Counted from the first letter of the stretch, positions 8,118 to 14,520 are shown. The stretch is DNA of 28,146 nt from DATEOR01 sp035698665 (GCA_035698665.1 DASSBN010000019.1:1-28146), one strand, 5' to 3'. The notes: generated from the letters alone by a model not told the origin. Made by a program: numbers and translations.

Positions 8118-8170
8118 CCTGCTTAACGTCTGCTTAACCCCGCGCAACCAGGGCTTCACAGGGCCGGGGC

Positions 8171-8176
8171 TATAAC
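8171..8176 (+). promoter_or_regulatory. -10 box of htrA (leaderless start)
   Basis: TATAAC, near the actinobacterial -10 consensus, lies exactly 6 nt before the htrA ATG at 8183 and no Shine-Dalgarno is present. Transcription would begin at or next to the A of the start codon. No convincing -35 box. Confidence 0.55.
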
Positions 8177-8182
8177 CGACCC

Positions 8183-9343
8183 ATGCACTCCTGGTGGGCG
8201 AAAGCAGGTGCACTCGGCGCCGCGGCGCTGCTCGGCGGGCTTGTCGCCGTCGGGCTCGGCCAGGCCGTCGACTCGGGCTCGACCACGACCGTGGTCCGGG
8301 AGATCCAGAACGGAACGACGGAGCCCGCTGCGTTCCCCGCGAGCCAGGGCAAGAAGATCTCCGACATCTACGAGGCCGCGAAGCATGGCGTCGTCCAGGT
8401 CACGTCGACCTCGGTCGTCTCGGACAACTTCTTCGGCGCGCAGGAGCAGCAGGCTCAGGGCTCCGGGTTCGTCATCGACAAGGACGGGCACGTCGTCACC
8501 AACTACCACGTCGTCCAGGGTGCGAAGAAGGTTCAGGTCAGCTTCTCGGACGAGGAGCAGATGAACGCCACGGTGGTCGGCACGGATCCGTCCACCGACA
8601 TCGCCGTCCTGAAGATCCAGGGGGCGATGTCGCGGTCGCTCACGCCGCTCACCCTCGGAGACTCGAGCCAGGTGAACGTCGGGGACGCGGTCGTCGCGAT
8701 CGGCAACCCGTTCGGGCTCGAGCGCACCGTCACCGCCGGGATCGTGAGCGCGCTGCAGCGTCAGATCCAGGCACCGAACGGCTTCCAGATCGACGAGGTC
8801 ATCCAGACCGACGCGGCCATCAACCACGGCAACTCCGGCGGCCCGCTGCTGAACGCGAACGGCGACGTGATCGGCGTGAACGCGCAGATCGAGACGGAGT
8901 CGGGCGGCAACGTGGGCATCGGCTTCGCGATCCCGATCGACACGGTCAAGGACGTCGCCGGGCAGCTCATCAAGGAGGGCAAGGTCGAGCACGCGTATCT
9001 CGGCGTCGAGTTGGCGACGATCACCTCCGACCTCGCGGGCAACTTCCGCGTTCCGGTCGACAAGGGCGTGCTCATCCAGCACGTCCGCGACGGGAGCCCG
9101 GCCGAGAAGGCCGGCCTCGAGGGCGGCACGACGCAGGTCGTCCTCGCCGGCCAGACGTACTGGCTCGGCGGCGACGTGATCACCAAGGCGGATGGACAGC
9201 CGGTGGAAACCAGCGACCAGTTGGCCTCCGTAGTGACTTCGAAACAGCCGGGCGATTCCCTCGAGCTCGAGGTGCATCGCGGACAGGAGACTTTGAATGT
9301 GACGGTTGAGCTTGGGCGCCAACCGAGCACCCCAGTCGGATAA
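8183..9343 (+). CDS. htrA: HtrA/DegP-like S1C serine protease with PDZ domain
   Basis: A 386-aa envelope protease that degrades or processes misfolded exported proteins. Residues 7-28 are a hydrophobic N-terminal segment acting as signal or membrane anchor. The trypsin-like domain covers about 60-265 and has the full triad: His109 in VVTNYHVVQG, Asp139 in DPSTDIAVLKI and Ser218 in INHGNSGGP. One PDZ domain follows from about 273 (AYLGVELATI, GVLIQHVRDGSPAEKAGL, GGDVITKADGQPV) to the end, so it is the single-PDZ type common in actinobacteria. The gene stands alone, with a leaderless-type promoter and its own terminator. Stress control is usual for the family but no stress promoter was recognised here. 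Confidence 0.96.
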   Translation: MHSWWAKAGALGAAALLGGLVAVGLGQAVDSGSTTTVVREIQNGTTEPAAFPASQGKKISDIYEAAKHGVVQVTSTSVVSDNFFGAQEQQAQGSGFVIDKDGHVVTNYHVVQGAKKVQVSFSDEEQMNATVVGTDPSTDIAVLKIQGAMSRSLTPLTLGDSSQVNVGDAVVAIGNPFGLERTVTAGIVSALQRQIQAPNGFQIDEVIQTDAAINHGNSGGPLLNANGDVIGVNAQIETESGGNVGIGFAIPIDTVKDVAGQLIKEGKVEHAYLGVELATITSDLAGNFRVPVDKGVLIQHVRDGSPAEKAGLEGGTTQVVLAGQTYWLGGDVITKADGQPVETSDQLASVVTSKQPGDSLELEVHRGQETLNVTVELGRQPSTPVG

Positions 9344-9354
9344 CGGCGCCCTTG

Positions 9355-9373
9355 GCCCCTTACCCCAAGGGGC
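9355..9373 (+). other. Small hairpin after htrA
   Basis: A 7-bp perfect stem (GCCCCTT / AAGGGGC) around a 5-nt loop lies 12 nt after the htrA stop codon, without a T-run. It could help stop RNA decay or transcription ahead of the stronger terminator at 9416. Confidence 0.4.
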
Positions 9374-9415
9374 ACGCTTCCGGAAGCCGCATCGCCAGCT
9401 TGGCTCTCGGAAGTA

Positions 9416-9458
9416 GGTCGGAGGCCCGCCCGCCTGCCCGGGCCTCCGACCATTTTTT
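9416..9458 (+). terminator. Strong intrinsic terminator of htrA
   Basis: A perfect 13-bp inverted repeat, GGTCGGAGGCCCG (9416-9428) and its complement (9439-9451), encloses a 10-nt loop and is followed by a run of six T. This is a textbook factor-independent terminator on the plus strand, and the clearest one in the window. Confidence 0.9.
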
Positions 9459-9470
9459 CTGCACGCTCCT

Positions 9471-9476
9471 TAGAGT
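9471..9476 (+). promoter_or_regulatory. -10 box of the ybdK-like gene (leaderless start)
   Basis: TAGAGT lies 6 nt before the GTG at 9483, just after the htrA terminator. There is no Shine-Dalgarno. Confidence 0.5.
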
Positions 9477-9482
9477 CCCCGC

Positions 9483-10505
9483 GTGATTCCCCATCACTTC
9501 GGTGAGAGCGACCCCTTCACCGTCGGGATCGAGGAGGAGCTCTTCTGCCTCGACGCCGAGACGCTCGCGCCGCGGCCGTTCCCCCGAGAGGCGCTCGACG
9601 GCGCACGGCTGAAGGAGGAGCTCTTCTCCTCTGTCGTCGAGCTGAACACCGGCATCCATGCGACGGCGGCGAAGGCGGTGGAGGAGCTGGCGGTGCTGCG
9701 GGCGCGCGCGAAGGACGTTGCCGCGGAGGCCGGGCTCGTGCTCGCCGCGTGCGGCACTTGGCCGACGGCTGTCCCCGAGGAGCAGCCGATCGGCGAAAGC
9801 CCGGCCTACCGGAAGTTCGTCGACTACGCGGGGCCGTCCGCCAGGCGGCAGTACGTCTCCGGCCTGCACGTACACGTGGGCATGGAGAGCCCGGAGGCGT
9901 GCATGGCCTCGTTGGAAGCCGTCCTGCCCTGGCTGCCGCTCGTGCTCGCGCTCTCGGCGAACTCGCCCTACGTCGCCGGCGAGGACTCGGGGCTTCGCTC
10001 GGCGCGGGCGGAGATCCTGGCGCTCCTGCCGAGGAGCGGGGCGCCGCCGGTCTTCGGGTCCTACGAGGAGTGGGAGAGCTTCGTCGAGCGCCTCGTCGAG
10101 CTCGGCCTCGCCGACGAGATCACCCGCGTCTGGTGGGACGTGCGCCCGCATCCCCGCTTCGGAACGCTCGAGATCCGCATCGCCGACCAGCCGACCAGGC
10201 TGGAGACGACCTCCGGTATCGCGACGCTCCTCCAGGCGATGGTGTCGCGTCTCGAGGGGGCCGGACCGGCCGACCGCGGCCTCTACGCCCAGAACCGCTG
10301 GGGGGCTCTCCGCTTCGGCTGGGAGGCGGAGCTCGTCCACCCGGATGGCTCGAGGCTCGTTTCCGTCACGGATCTCATGACGGAGCTCGCGGGGCGCCTC
10401 GATCTGGACAGCCTCGGGCTCACGAACCAAGCCGGGGAGCAGCTCGCGATCGGCCGCGGCGAAGGCCTCGAGTCCCTGTGCCGCAGGCTCGTCGACCTTA
10501 CGTAA
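9483..10505 (+). CDS. ybdK: YbdK-type carboxylate-amine ligase (glutamate-cysteine ligase family 2)
   Basis: A 340-aa ATP-dependent ligase of the GCS2 family, which joins an amine or amino acid to a carboxylate, classically gamma-glutamyl-cysteine formation. Motifs: TVGIEEELFCLD (residues 13-24, ATP/metal-binding Glu residues), GLHVHVG (127-133), PHPRFGTLEIRIADQPT in the middle and QNRWGALRFGW near the C-terminus. Length and order match the YbdK group, whose E. coli member has only weak glutamate-cysteine ligase activity in vitro, so the true substrates are open. The start is GTG with a -10 box 6 nt upstream. It is followed at once by a metal-binding protein gene and then a thiol-stress sigma factor, a context that could fit low-molecular-weight thiol metabolism, but this is inference. 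Confidence 0.93.
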   Translation: MIPHHFGESDPFTVGIEEELFCLDAETLAPRPFPREALDGARLKEELFSSVVELNTGIHATAAKAVEELAVLRARAKDVAAEAGLVLAACGTWPTAVPEEQPIGESPAYRKFVDYAGPSARRQYVSGLHVHVGMESPEACMASLEAVLPWLPLVLALSANSPYVAGEDSGLRSARAEILALLPRSGAPPVFGSYEEWESFVERLVELGLADEITRVWWDVRPHPRFGTLEIRIADQPTRLETTSGIATLLQAMVSRLEGAGPADRGLYAQNRWGALRFGWEAELVHPDGSRLVSVTDLMTELAGRLDLDSLGLTNQAGEQLAIGRGEGLESLCRRLVDLT

Positions 10506-10508
10506 GAT
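10503..10508 (+). promoter_or_regulatory. -10 box of the CopZ-like gene
   Basis: TAAGAT overlaps the TAA stop of the ybdK-like gene and lies 6 nt before GTG 10515. The box position matches the other leaderless-type starts. The short gene could also be read through from ybdK. Confidence 0.4.
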
Positions 10509-10514
10509 CGAAGC

Positions 10515-10736
10515 GTGGCCGTACAGACCGACACGATCCAGGTCACCGGCGTCCGGTGCGAGCGCTGCGTCATGCGGCTCGGCGCATCGCTCGAGGGCCT
10601 CGACGGGCTCGAGGCGGCCAACGCCAACCTCATGGGCCAGGTCACCCTCGCCTGGGACGACGAGCGGCTGGCGAGGAAGGACATCCTCGAGGCCCTCGAG
10701 CGGGGCGGCTTCACCCCCCTCGCCACCCCGGAATAG
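10515..10736 (+). CDS. Heavy-metal-associated (HMA) domain protein, CopZ-like
   Basis: A 73-aa single HMA domain of the ferredoxin-like fold used by copper chaperones. The metal-binding loop reads VTGVRCERCVMRLGASLEGL, with Cys15 and Cys18 in the expected CxxC; the usual Met before the first Cys is replaced by Arg. The rest follows the family pattern: GLEAANANLMGQVTLAWDDERL, then DILEALERGGFTP. It would bind Cu(I) or another soft metal in the cytoplasm and pass it to an exporter, though no exporter gene is in view. Its last codons contain the GGAAT element of the next gene's promoter. GTG 10515 is preceded by a -10-like TAAGAT. Confidence 0.88.
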   Translation: MAVQTDTIQVTGVRCERCVMRLGASLEGLDGLEAANANLMGQVTLAWDDERLARKDILEALERGGFTPLATPE

Positions 10737-10755
10737 CGGGGATTTTCGATTCGTT
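10730..10755 (+). promoter_or_regulatory. SigR/SigH-type promoter (GGAAT-N18-GTT) of the sigma factor gene
   Basis: GGAAT at 10730-10734 and GTT at 10753-10755 are separated by exactly 18 nt. This is the promoter consensus I know for the disulfide-stress sigma factor SigR of Streptomyces and close to that of mycobacterial SigH. It lies 22 nt before the ATG of a SigR-like gene, so it predicts autoregulation. The -35 element overlaps the end of the CopZ-like gene. Confidence 0.7.
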
Positions 10756-10777
10756 GAACTGTTACTGTCAGGGCCGG

Positions 10778-11365
10778 ATGAGCGAAGTCCAGCCCGAGAC
10801 CGATGCGCGCGGCATCGCGGAGGACGCGCGCGCACGCGTGCGGTTCGAGGAGGAGGTTCTCGGTTTGTCGGATCAGGTCTATCGCGTCGCTCGACGTCTC
10901 GTGTCGACGCGCGAGGAGGCCGAGGATCTCGTCCAGGAGACGTACGCCCGCGCTTTTCGGAGCTGGCGCTCCTACACGCCGGGCACGAACCTTCGCGCCT
11001 GGCTCTTCCGGATCCTCACGAACCTGAACATCGACCGCGGGCGTCGCGAGCAGCGTTCGCCCTCGACCCAGCCGCTCGAGGAAGGCGATTACTTCCTCTA
11101 CAACCGCCTCGAGGCCGACGGCGGCTCGGAGGACGAGGCCCGGATCGTCGAGCGCCTGTCGCAGGACGAGATCGTCCACGCGCTCGCCGAGGTCCCGCAC
11201 GATTTCCGCGACGTCATCGTCCTCGTCGACATCGGCGACTTCACCTATCAGGACGCCGCGCAGATACTCGATATCCCGATCGGCACGGTGATGTCGCGCC
11301 TGCACCGGGGGAGAAGGATTCTCAAGAAGGAGCTCGCAGAAGCTAGTGTGGGGGATAGCGGTTGA
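10778..11365 (+). CDS. sigR: ECF RNA polymerase sigma factor, SigR/SigH-like
   Basis: A 195-aa group IV sigma factor. Region 2 spans about residues 21-90, with the core-binding and -10 recognition sequence EDLVQETYARAFRSWRSYTP and GTNLRAWLFRILTNLNID. Region 4 spans about 130-186, with the helix-turn-helix FTYQDAAQILDIPIGTVMSR followed by LHRGRRILKKEL. The RILTNLNID and HRGRR wording is close to SigR/SigH, which direct the disulfide-stress response. The ATG at 10778 was chosen because region 2 begins right after it and a SigR-type promoter precedes it. The next gene, overlapping by one base, encodes a zinc anti-sigma with matching cysteines, which would hold the sigma inactive until oxidised. 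ECF class is certain; the redox role is a strong inference. Confidence 0.93.
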   Translation: MSEVQPETDARGIAEDARARVRFEEEVLGLSDQVYRVARRLVSTREEAEDLVQETYARAFRSWRSYTPGTNLRAWLFRILTNLNIDRGRREQRSPSTQPLEEGDYFLYNRLEADGGSEDEARIVERLSQDEIVHALAEVPHDFRDVIVLVDIGDFTYQDAAQILDIPIGTVMSRLHRGRRILKKELAEASVGDSG

Positions 11366-11604
11366 TGGTCTACATGGGTCCCGATCCATGCGCGAAGTGC
11401 GAGGAGATGCTCCAGCCTTTCCTCGACCGTGAGCTCTCCGAGGACGAATACGCGATCGCCGAGGCGCATCTCGACGAGTGCGGCTACTGCCGCAAGCGCT
11501 ACACCTTCGAGGAGACGCTCAGGCGCTACGTTCGGCAGGCGGTCGTCGAGGAGATGCCGCCCGAGCTGAAGCAGAAGCTCGCGGCTCTCCGAACGCCTCT
11601 CTAG
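11365..11604 (+). CDS. rsrA: Zinc-containing anti-sigma factor, RsrA-like
   Basis: A 79-aa ZAS-family protein that would bind the SigR-like factor and release it on thiol oxidation. The cluster His35-x3-Cys39-x2-Cys42 (HLDECGYC) is the ZAS signature, and Cys9 and Cys12 lie upstream. FLDRELSEDE matches the FLDRE stretch I recall from Streptomyces RsrA, and the spacing from Cys9 to His35 (26 residues) equals that from RsrA Cys11 to His37. A cysteine equivalent to RsrA Cys3 is missing, while Cys12 is extra. The ATG overlaps the sigma stop by one base (TGATG); TTG 11362 and ATG 11374 are possible alternatives. The stop codon shares the CTAG palindrome with the stop of the convergent gene. Confidence 0.9.
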   Translation: MVYMGPDPCAKCEEMLQPFLDRELSEDEYAIAEAHLDECGYCRKRYTFEETLRRYVRQAVVEEMPPELKQKLAALRTPL

Positions 11605-12272
11605 CCGCCGACGATCACGACGAGGCGGTCGGGGTTGTCGCCTCCGGGCAGGGCGGCGGTGCCGACGCCGAGCTCGTGCCCGAGCCGCGCGGCGATCTCC
11701 TGACCGCCCGGCGCGTAGTAGACGAGCGTCTTCGTATAGTCGTCCCGCTTCGCGTTCCCGACGTTGCCGATCTGGTAGGCGAGGCCCGCGACCTTGTTCG
11801 CCATGCTCGCTGCGGCGTTGCCGGCGCCGGTGCCGTTGTAGACGTCCACCTGGATCTCCCAAGGCTCCGGCAGAGCCTGGGTCGGAGCGGCCGGAGTCTG
11901 GCTCGCCCCTGCCGGAGCCGGCGAGGCCGCCTGCCCGTCGCCGCCGAGCTCGGGGCGAAAGCCGAACCAGAGGAGCATCCCGAGCGCGGCCAGGAAGGCG
12001 AAGATCGCCATCGTTCTGCGCAGCGACCACGTGTCGACCAGTCGGCTCGCGACCGGCAGGCCGGCGATCTGCCTTGCCTCGCGCTCCGAGATGCCGAGCG
12101 CGGTCGCGTAGACGAGCGCCGCGGCGAGGGCATCGGCGTTCGACCCGAACCGGTACATGCAGTTCTCTTCGAGCGACTTCACCTGGTCGATCTCCATGCG
12201 GGCGCGCGCGGCGGCCTCCTCGACGGTGAGGCGCCGGCGAAGGCGGGCGGCTCCAAGGGGAGAGACGGCCAT
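11601..12272 (-). CDS. HTH-TM-LytR_C domain membrane protein
   Basis: A 223-aa single-pass membrane protein. Residues about 10-60 form a RodZ-like helix-turn-helix (LRRRLTVEEAAARARMEI, then a stretch ending ALVYATALGI). A membrane span, TMAIFAFLAALGMLLWFGF, follows at about 86-106, then a Pro/Ala-rich linker. A C-terminal LytR_C domain (about 140-223) begins with IQVDVYNGTGAGNAA and ends with DRLVVIVGG. LytR_C domains are usually found outside the membrane in cell-envelope proteins, so this may link a cytoplasmic HTH to the wall; no function is proven. The ATG at 12272 has a TTG directly before it. It is 72 nt downstream of the 163-aa gene and may belong to that operon. The stop overlaps the anti-sigma stop. 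Confidence 0.75.
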   Translation of the reverse strand: MAVSPLGAARLRRRLTVEEAAARARMEIDQVKSLEENCMYRFGSNADALAAALVYATALGISEREARQIAGLPVASRLVDTWSLRRTMAIFAFLAALGMLLWFGFRPELGGDGQAASPAPAGASQTPAAPTQALPEPWEIQVDVYNGTGAGNAAASMANKVAGLAYQIGNVGNAKRDDYTKTLVYYAPGGQEIAARLGHELGVGTAALPGGDNPDRLVVIVGG

Positions 12273-12344
12273 CAAAAGCTCAGAGTTCGGCGAAAACCGC
12301 GTACAACCCTCTCTCCATCGGCATTCCGCGGGACTGCTTGAGGG

Positions 12345-12836
12345 CTAGCAGTCCTCGCCCTCGCGTCCGTAGGCGGAGAGCGTGTAGACCGGCTGGGCGA
12401 GGTCGGCGACCATGCCCGCGGTTCCGAGGATCAGGCACTGCTCGCCCCGGGAGAACGTCACGCGGTAGGAGCGCTCGGTCGTGGTCCCCGCCGCCCCCGC
12501 CAGCGAGCGCTCGATCTCGGGCGACCACTCGGGCCGGAGGCGGCCGACGTAGTGGTTCACGATCTCGAGCTGGTCGGTGCCGTCGGGGGGCGCGTAGGCG
12601 ACCGTCGTCACGACCCCTTTCGGCACGGGGACGGCGGACTCGGCGCCCGAGAACGTCTCGCTATTCCGGCCGACCTCTCGCGACCCCGGATAGGCGCCTG
12701 CGTCCGCGAGCACCTGCTCGTTCTCCTCGACCGAGCCCGAGTCAAGGCCCCTCGTGTAGGCGTAGATCACGCCGCCTGCGAAGAGGAGAAGCGCGAACGC
12801 CGGGATGACGATCGCCGGCCGGAGTAGCCGCCTCAT
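12345..12836 (-). CDS. Unknown membrane-anchored or secreted protein, 163 aa
   Basis: I do not recognise the family. The N-terminus has two arginines and a hydrophobic stretch (about residues 7-28, PAIVIPAFALLLFAGGVIYA), so it is a membrane-anchored or exported protein with most of its mass outside. The mature part is mixed polar, with a run like GVVTTVAYAPPDGTDQLEIV and a later VTFSRGEQCLILGTAGMVAD. Cys residues are at the end (ending GREGEDC) and in GEQCLI. The ATG at 12836 overlaps the stop of the nucleotidyltransferase gene as ATGA. Longer frames upstream only read through that gene. The coupling suggests coregulation with the two metabolic enzymes upstream, but no role follows from sequence. 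Confidence 0.75.
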   Translation of the reverse strand: MRRLLRPAIVIPAFALLLFAGGVIYAYTRGLDSGSVEENEQVLADAGAYPGSREVGRNSETFSGAESAVPVPKGVVTTVAYAPPDGTDQLEIVNHYVGRLRPEWSPEIERSLAGAAGTTTERSYRVTFSRGEQCLILGTAGMVADLAQPVYTLSAYGREGEDC

Positions 12837-13333
12837 GCGAGGTCCTCCGGGGAGTCGACGTCGCCGGGCGCACCAAGGTCGTCGCACGGAACGAGAGTCG
12901 CCGGAAGCGCGCGCATGCCTTCGTCGGGTACGGACTCCCACGCCGTTCGGCCGAGCACGACGGGGTGGCCGCGGTTGCCGTTGTAGCCGGCCGCGATGAC
13001 CTCGCCTTCGCCATCGCGCCAGGCTGCGAGGACTCGCTCCACTGCGGCAGGAGCGAGATTCGGCCCGTCGGCGAGGCACACGACCGCAGCCTCCGTCTCG
13101 GGCGAGAGCGCCGCGAGGCCGCAGCGCAGGGAGGCGCCGGGCCCGCGTTCCCAGTCCGGGCACTCGACGAGGCGCGCTTCGCCCGGGTTCAGCTCGTGCG
13201 CGCCGGCCACGACGACCACGTCTGCGATCGAGGTCTCGGCCAGCCGGGCGAGGACGCGGGGCAGCAGAAGACGCTGCTTTGGCTCGCCGAACCGGCTCGC
13301 GGCGCCGGCGGCCAGGACGATCGCGGCGATCAC
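12833..13333 (-). CDS. MobA-like nucleotidyltransferase (MocA/PucB type)
   Basis: A 166-aa NTP transferase of the MobA-like superfamily. It opens with AAIVLAAGAASRFGEPKQRL, the nucleotide-binding signature LAAGxSxRxGxPKxL. The metal-binding Asp is in VVCLADGPNL. Later come GYNGNRGHPVVLGRTAWESV and the C-terminal DVDSPEDL, both typical of the molybdenum cofactor cytidylyltransferase MocA and of PucB, which help load Mo cofactor onto xanthine dehydrogenase-type enzymes. At 166 aa it is somewhat shorter than the usual 190-200, mainly in the region after the Gly-rich loop. It starts at GTG 13333 in a GTGA overlap with the amidohydrolase gene and ends in an ATGA overlap with the 163-aa gene. No molybdenum enzyme is in the window, so the transferred nucleotide and partner are uncertain. 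Confidence 0.88.
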   Translation of the reverse strand: MIAAIVLAAGAASRFGEPKQRLLLPRVLARLAETSIADVVVVAGAHELNPGEARLVECPDWERGPGASLRCGLAALSPETEAAVVCLADGPNLAPAAVERVLAAWRDGEGEVIAAGYNGNRGHPVVLGRTAWESVPDEGMRALPATLVPCDDLGAPGDVDSPEDLA

Positions 13334-14484
13334 CCCGACGTGGTCGTGACCGCGAGGATGTCCGCGAGGTGCACGAGCCGGAAGGTGAAGCGGCTGGCCT
13401 CGATCCGCTTCGTCTCGTCCTCGATGTCCGGCAGGGCGCTCCAGAGCTCCTGCGCGCCTGCGATCAGCTCGGCGATCCGCTCCCGTTCCTCGACGAAGCC
13501 GTCGCGCTCGGCGCAGGTGTTCAGCGCGAGACCGAGGACGCCGATCGTGTCCCGCTGCCGGGTCCAGAGGAGCGGCGTCGCCATCGCGAGGTAGTGGTGG
13601 ATCCGCGCGAACGTGATCGTCTGGACGAGGTTGGTGCGTCCCTTCGGCGGCGTGCGCGGCGCCGGCGGCTTTCCGTCCGCGATCCCTGCCGCCGAGCGCC
13701 CGAGCAGGTCGCGCACCTGCTCCTCCGAAAGGCCGGCGAGTTGTGCGGTGCGCAAGGCGATGAAGAGCGAGCCGGGCTGCTGGCCGTACGGGTAGTCCGA
13801 TGCGTAGAGGGCCTGCTCGGGGGAGATGCGGTGGAACATGTCGAGGAGGTCGAGCGGGCTCCAGACCGACGTGTCGAAGAAGACGCCGGGGTGGCCGCCG
13901 AACTCCTCGGAGAGGCGCGCGAGGTCGGCGATGCCGGCGTGGGCGATGATCAGCTGCGCCTCCGGATAGGTGTCGACGAGTAGGCGGAGGTGCTCGGCGA
14001 TCGGCGGGAGCCCGCGGCCGCCGTGGATGAGAATCGGCACGCGGCGCTCGGCGGCCAGCTCGAAGATCGGCGCCAGGCGCGCGTCGTCGAGCCGGAAGGC
14101 CTGTGCCCGCGGGTGGAGCTTGATCCCCCGCGCCCCGGCGTCGAGGGCGCGCGTCGCCTCCTCGACCGGCTCCTGGGCGAGGTCGAGGCGCGCGAACGGC
14201 GTGAGGACGCCGCGCGACTTCCTCGCCGCCTCGAGCGTCCGGTCGTTCGCGGCGCGGAACGCCGGCTCGCGGTCGGGCTCGTCCAGGCAGAAGGCGAAGG
14301 CCCGCGCGACGCCGTCCTTCGCGAGGAAGGCGAGCAGGTCGTCCAGCGTGGAGACGAAGCCGTCGATGTCCGTACCGACGTGCACGTGGGCGTCGAAGAT
14401 CTCTGCGCCCTCCGGAAGCAGCGTGGCAACCTCGTCGTCGTACTTCGCGACGAGCCTTTGTGCGCGTTCCAAAGCGTCCTGCAC
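13330..14484 (-). CDS. Amidohydrolase family 2 (TIM-barrel metal hydrolase or decarboxylase)
   Basis: A 384-aa protein with an amidohydrolase-2 barrel at about residues 28-265. Metal and catalytic sites: His33 and His35 in DAHVHVG, His124 in GIKLHPRA, His154 in ILIHGG, His182 in IIAHAG and Asp230 in YASDYPYG. All the usual ligands are present, so it should be active as a hydrolase or decarboxylase. A C-terminal extension of about 110 residues, after GIADGKPP, has no motif I recognise and ends with AVTTTSG. The start GTG 14484 has TAGATT 9 nt upstream and lies only 36 nt from the divergent peptidase start. It leads a coupled set with the nucleotidyltransferase and the 163-aa protein. The substrate is unknown. 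Confidence 0.88.
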   Translation of the reverse strand: MQDALERAQRLVAKYDDEVATLLPEGAEIFDAHVHVGTDIDGFVSTLDDLLAFLAKDGVARAFAFCLDEPDREPAFRAANDRTLEAARKSRGVLTPFARLDLAQEPVEEATRALDAGARGIKLHPRAQAFRLDDARLAPIFELAAERRVPILIHGGRGLPPIAEHLRLLVDTYPEAQLIIAHAGIADLARLSEEFGGHPGVFFDTSVWSPLDLLDMFHRISPEQALYASDYPYGQQPGSLFIALRTAQLAGLSEEQVRDLLGRSAAGIADGKPPAPRTPPKGRTNLVQTITFARIHHYLAMATPLLWTRQRDTIGVLGLALNTCAERDGFVEERERIAELIAGAQELWSALPDIEDETKRIEASRFTFRLVHLADILAVTTTSG

Positions 14485-14493
14485 CGCCTTTGG

Positions 14494-14499
14494 AATCTA
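14494..14499 (-). promoter_or_regulatory. Candidate -10 box of the amidohydrolase operon
   Basis: TAGATT on the minus strand, 9 nt before GTG 14484, identical to the box before the S66 gene. It shares a 36-nt divergent spacer with the box at 14507. Confidence 0.4.
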
Positions 14500-14506
14500 C
14501 CCCAGC

Positions 14507-14512
14507 TAGGCT
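14507..14512 (+). promoter_or_regulatory. Candidate -10 box of the M24 peptidase gene
   Basis: TAGGCT lies 8 nt before GTG 14521 and there is no Shine-Dalgarno. It is 7 nt from the divergent box at 14494-14499, so the two promoters are almost back to back. Confidence 0.4.
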
Positions 14513-14520
14513 TACGGACC

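Noticed and set aside
8155..8160. TTCACA as a -35 box for htrA.
   Set aside because: It is only 10 nt from TATAAC, too close for a normal promoter spacing of 16-18 nt.
9360..10835. Long open frames antisense to real genes, such as the minus-strand frame opposite the ybdK-like gene, and similar ones at 25-2040, 13990-14520 and 21231-22661.
   Set aside because: They are typical of GC-rich DNA, their products are low-complexity Arg/Ala/Gly-rich sequence with no family motif, and the opposite strand encodes well-conserved enzymes.
12305..12327. A second SigR-like promoter upstream of the HTH-LytR_C gene (GGAAT on the minus strand followed by GTT).
   Set aside because: The gap is 15 nt, not the 18 nt needed, so it does not fit the consensus.
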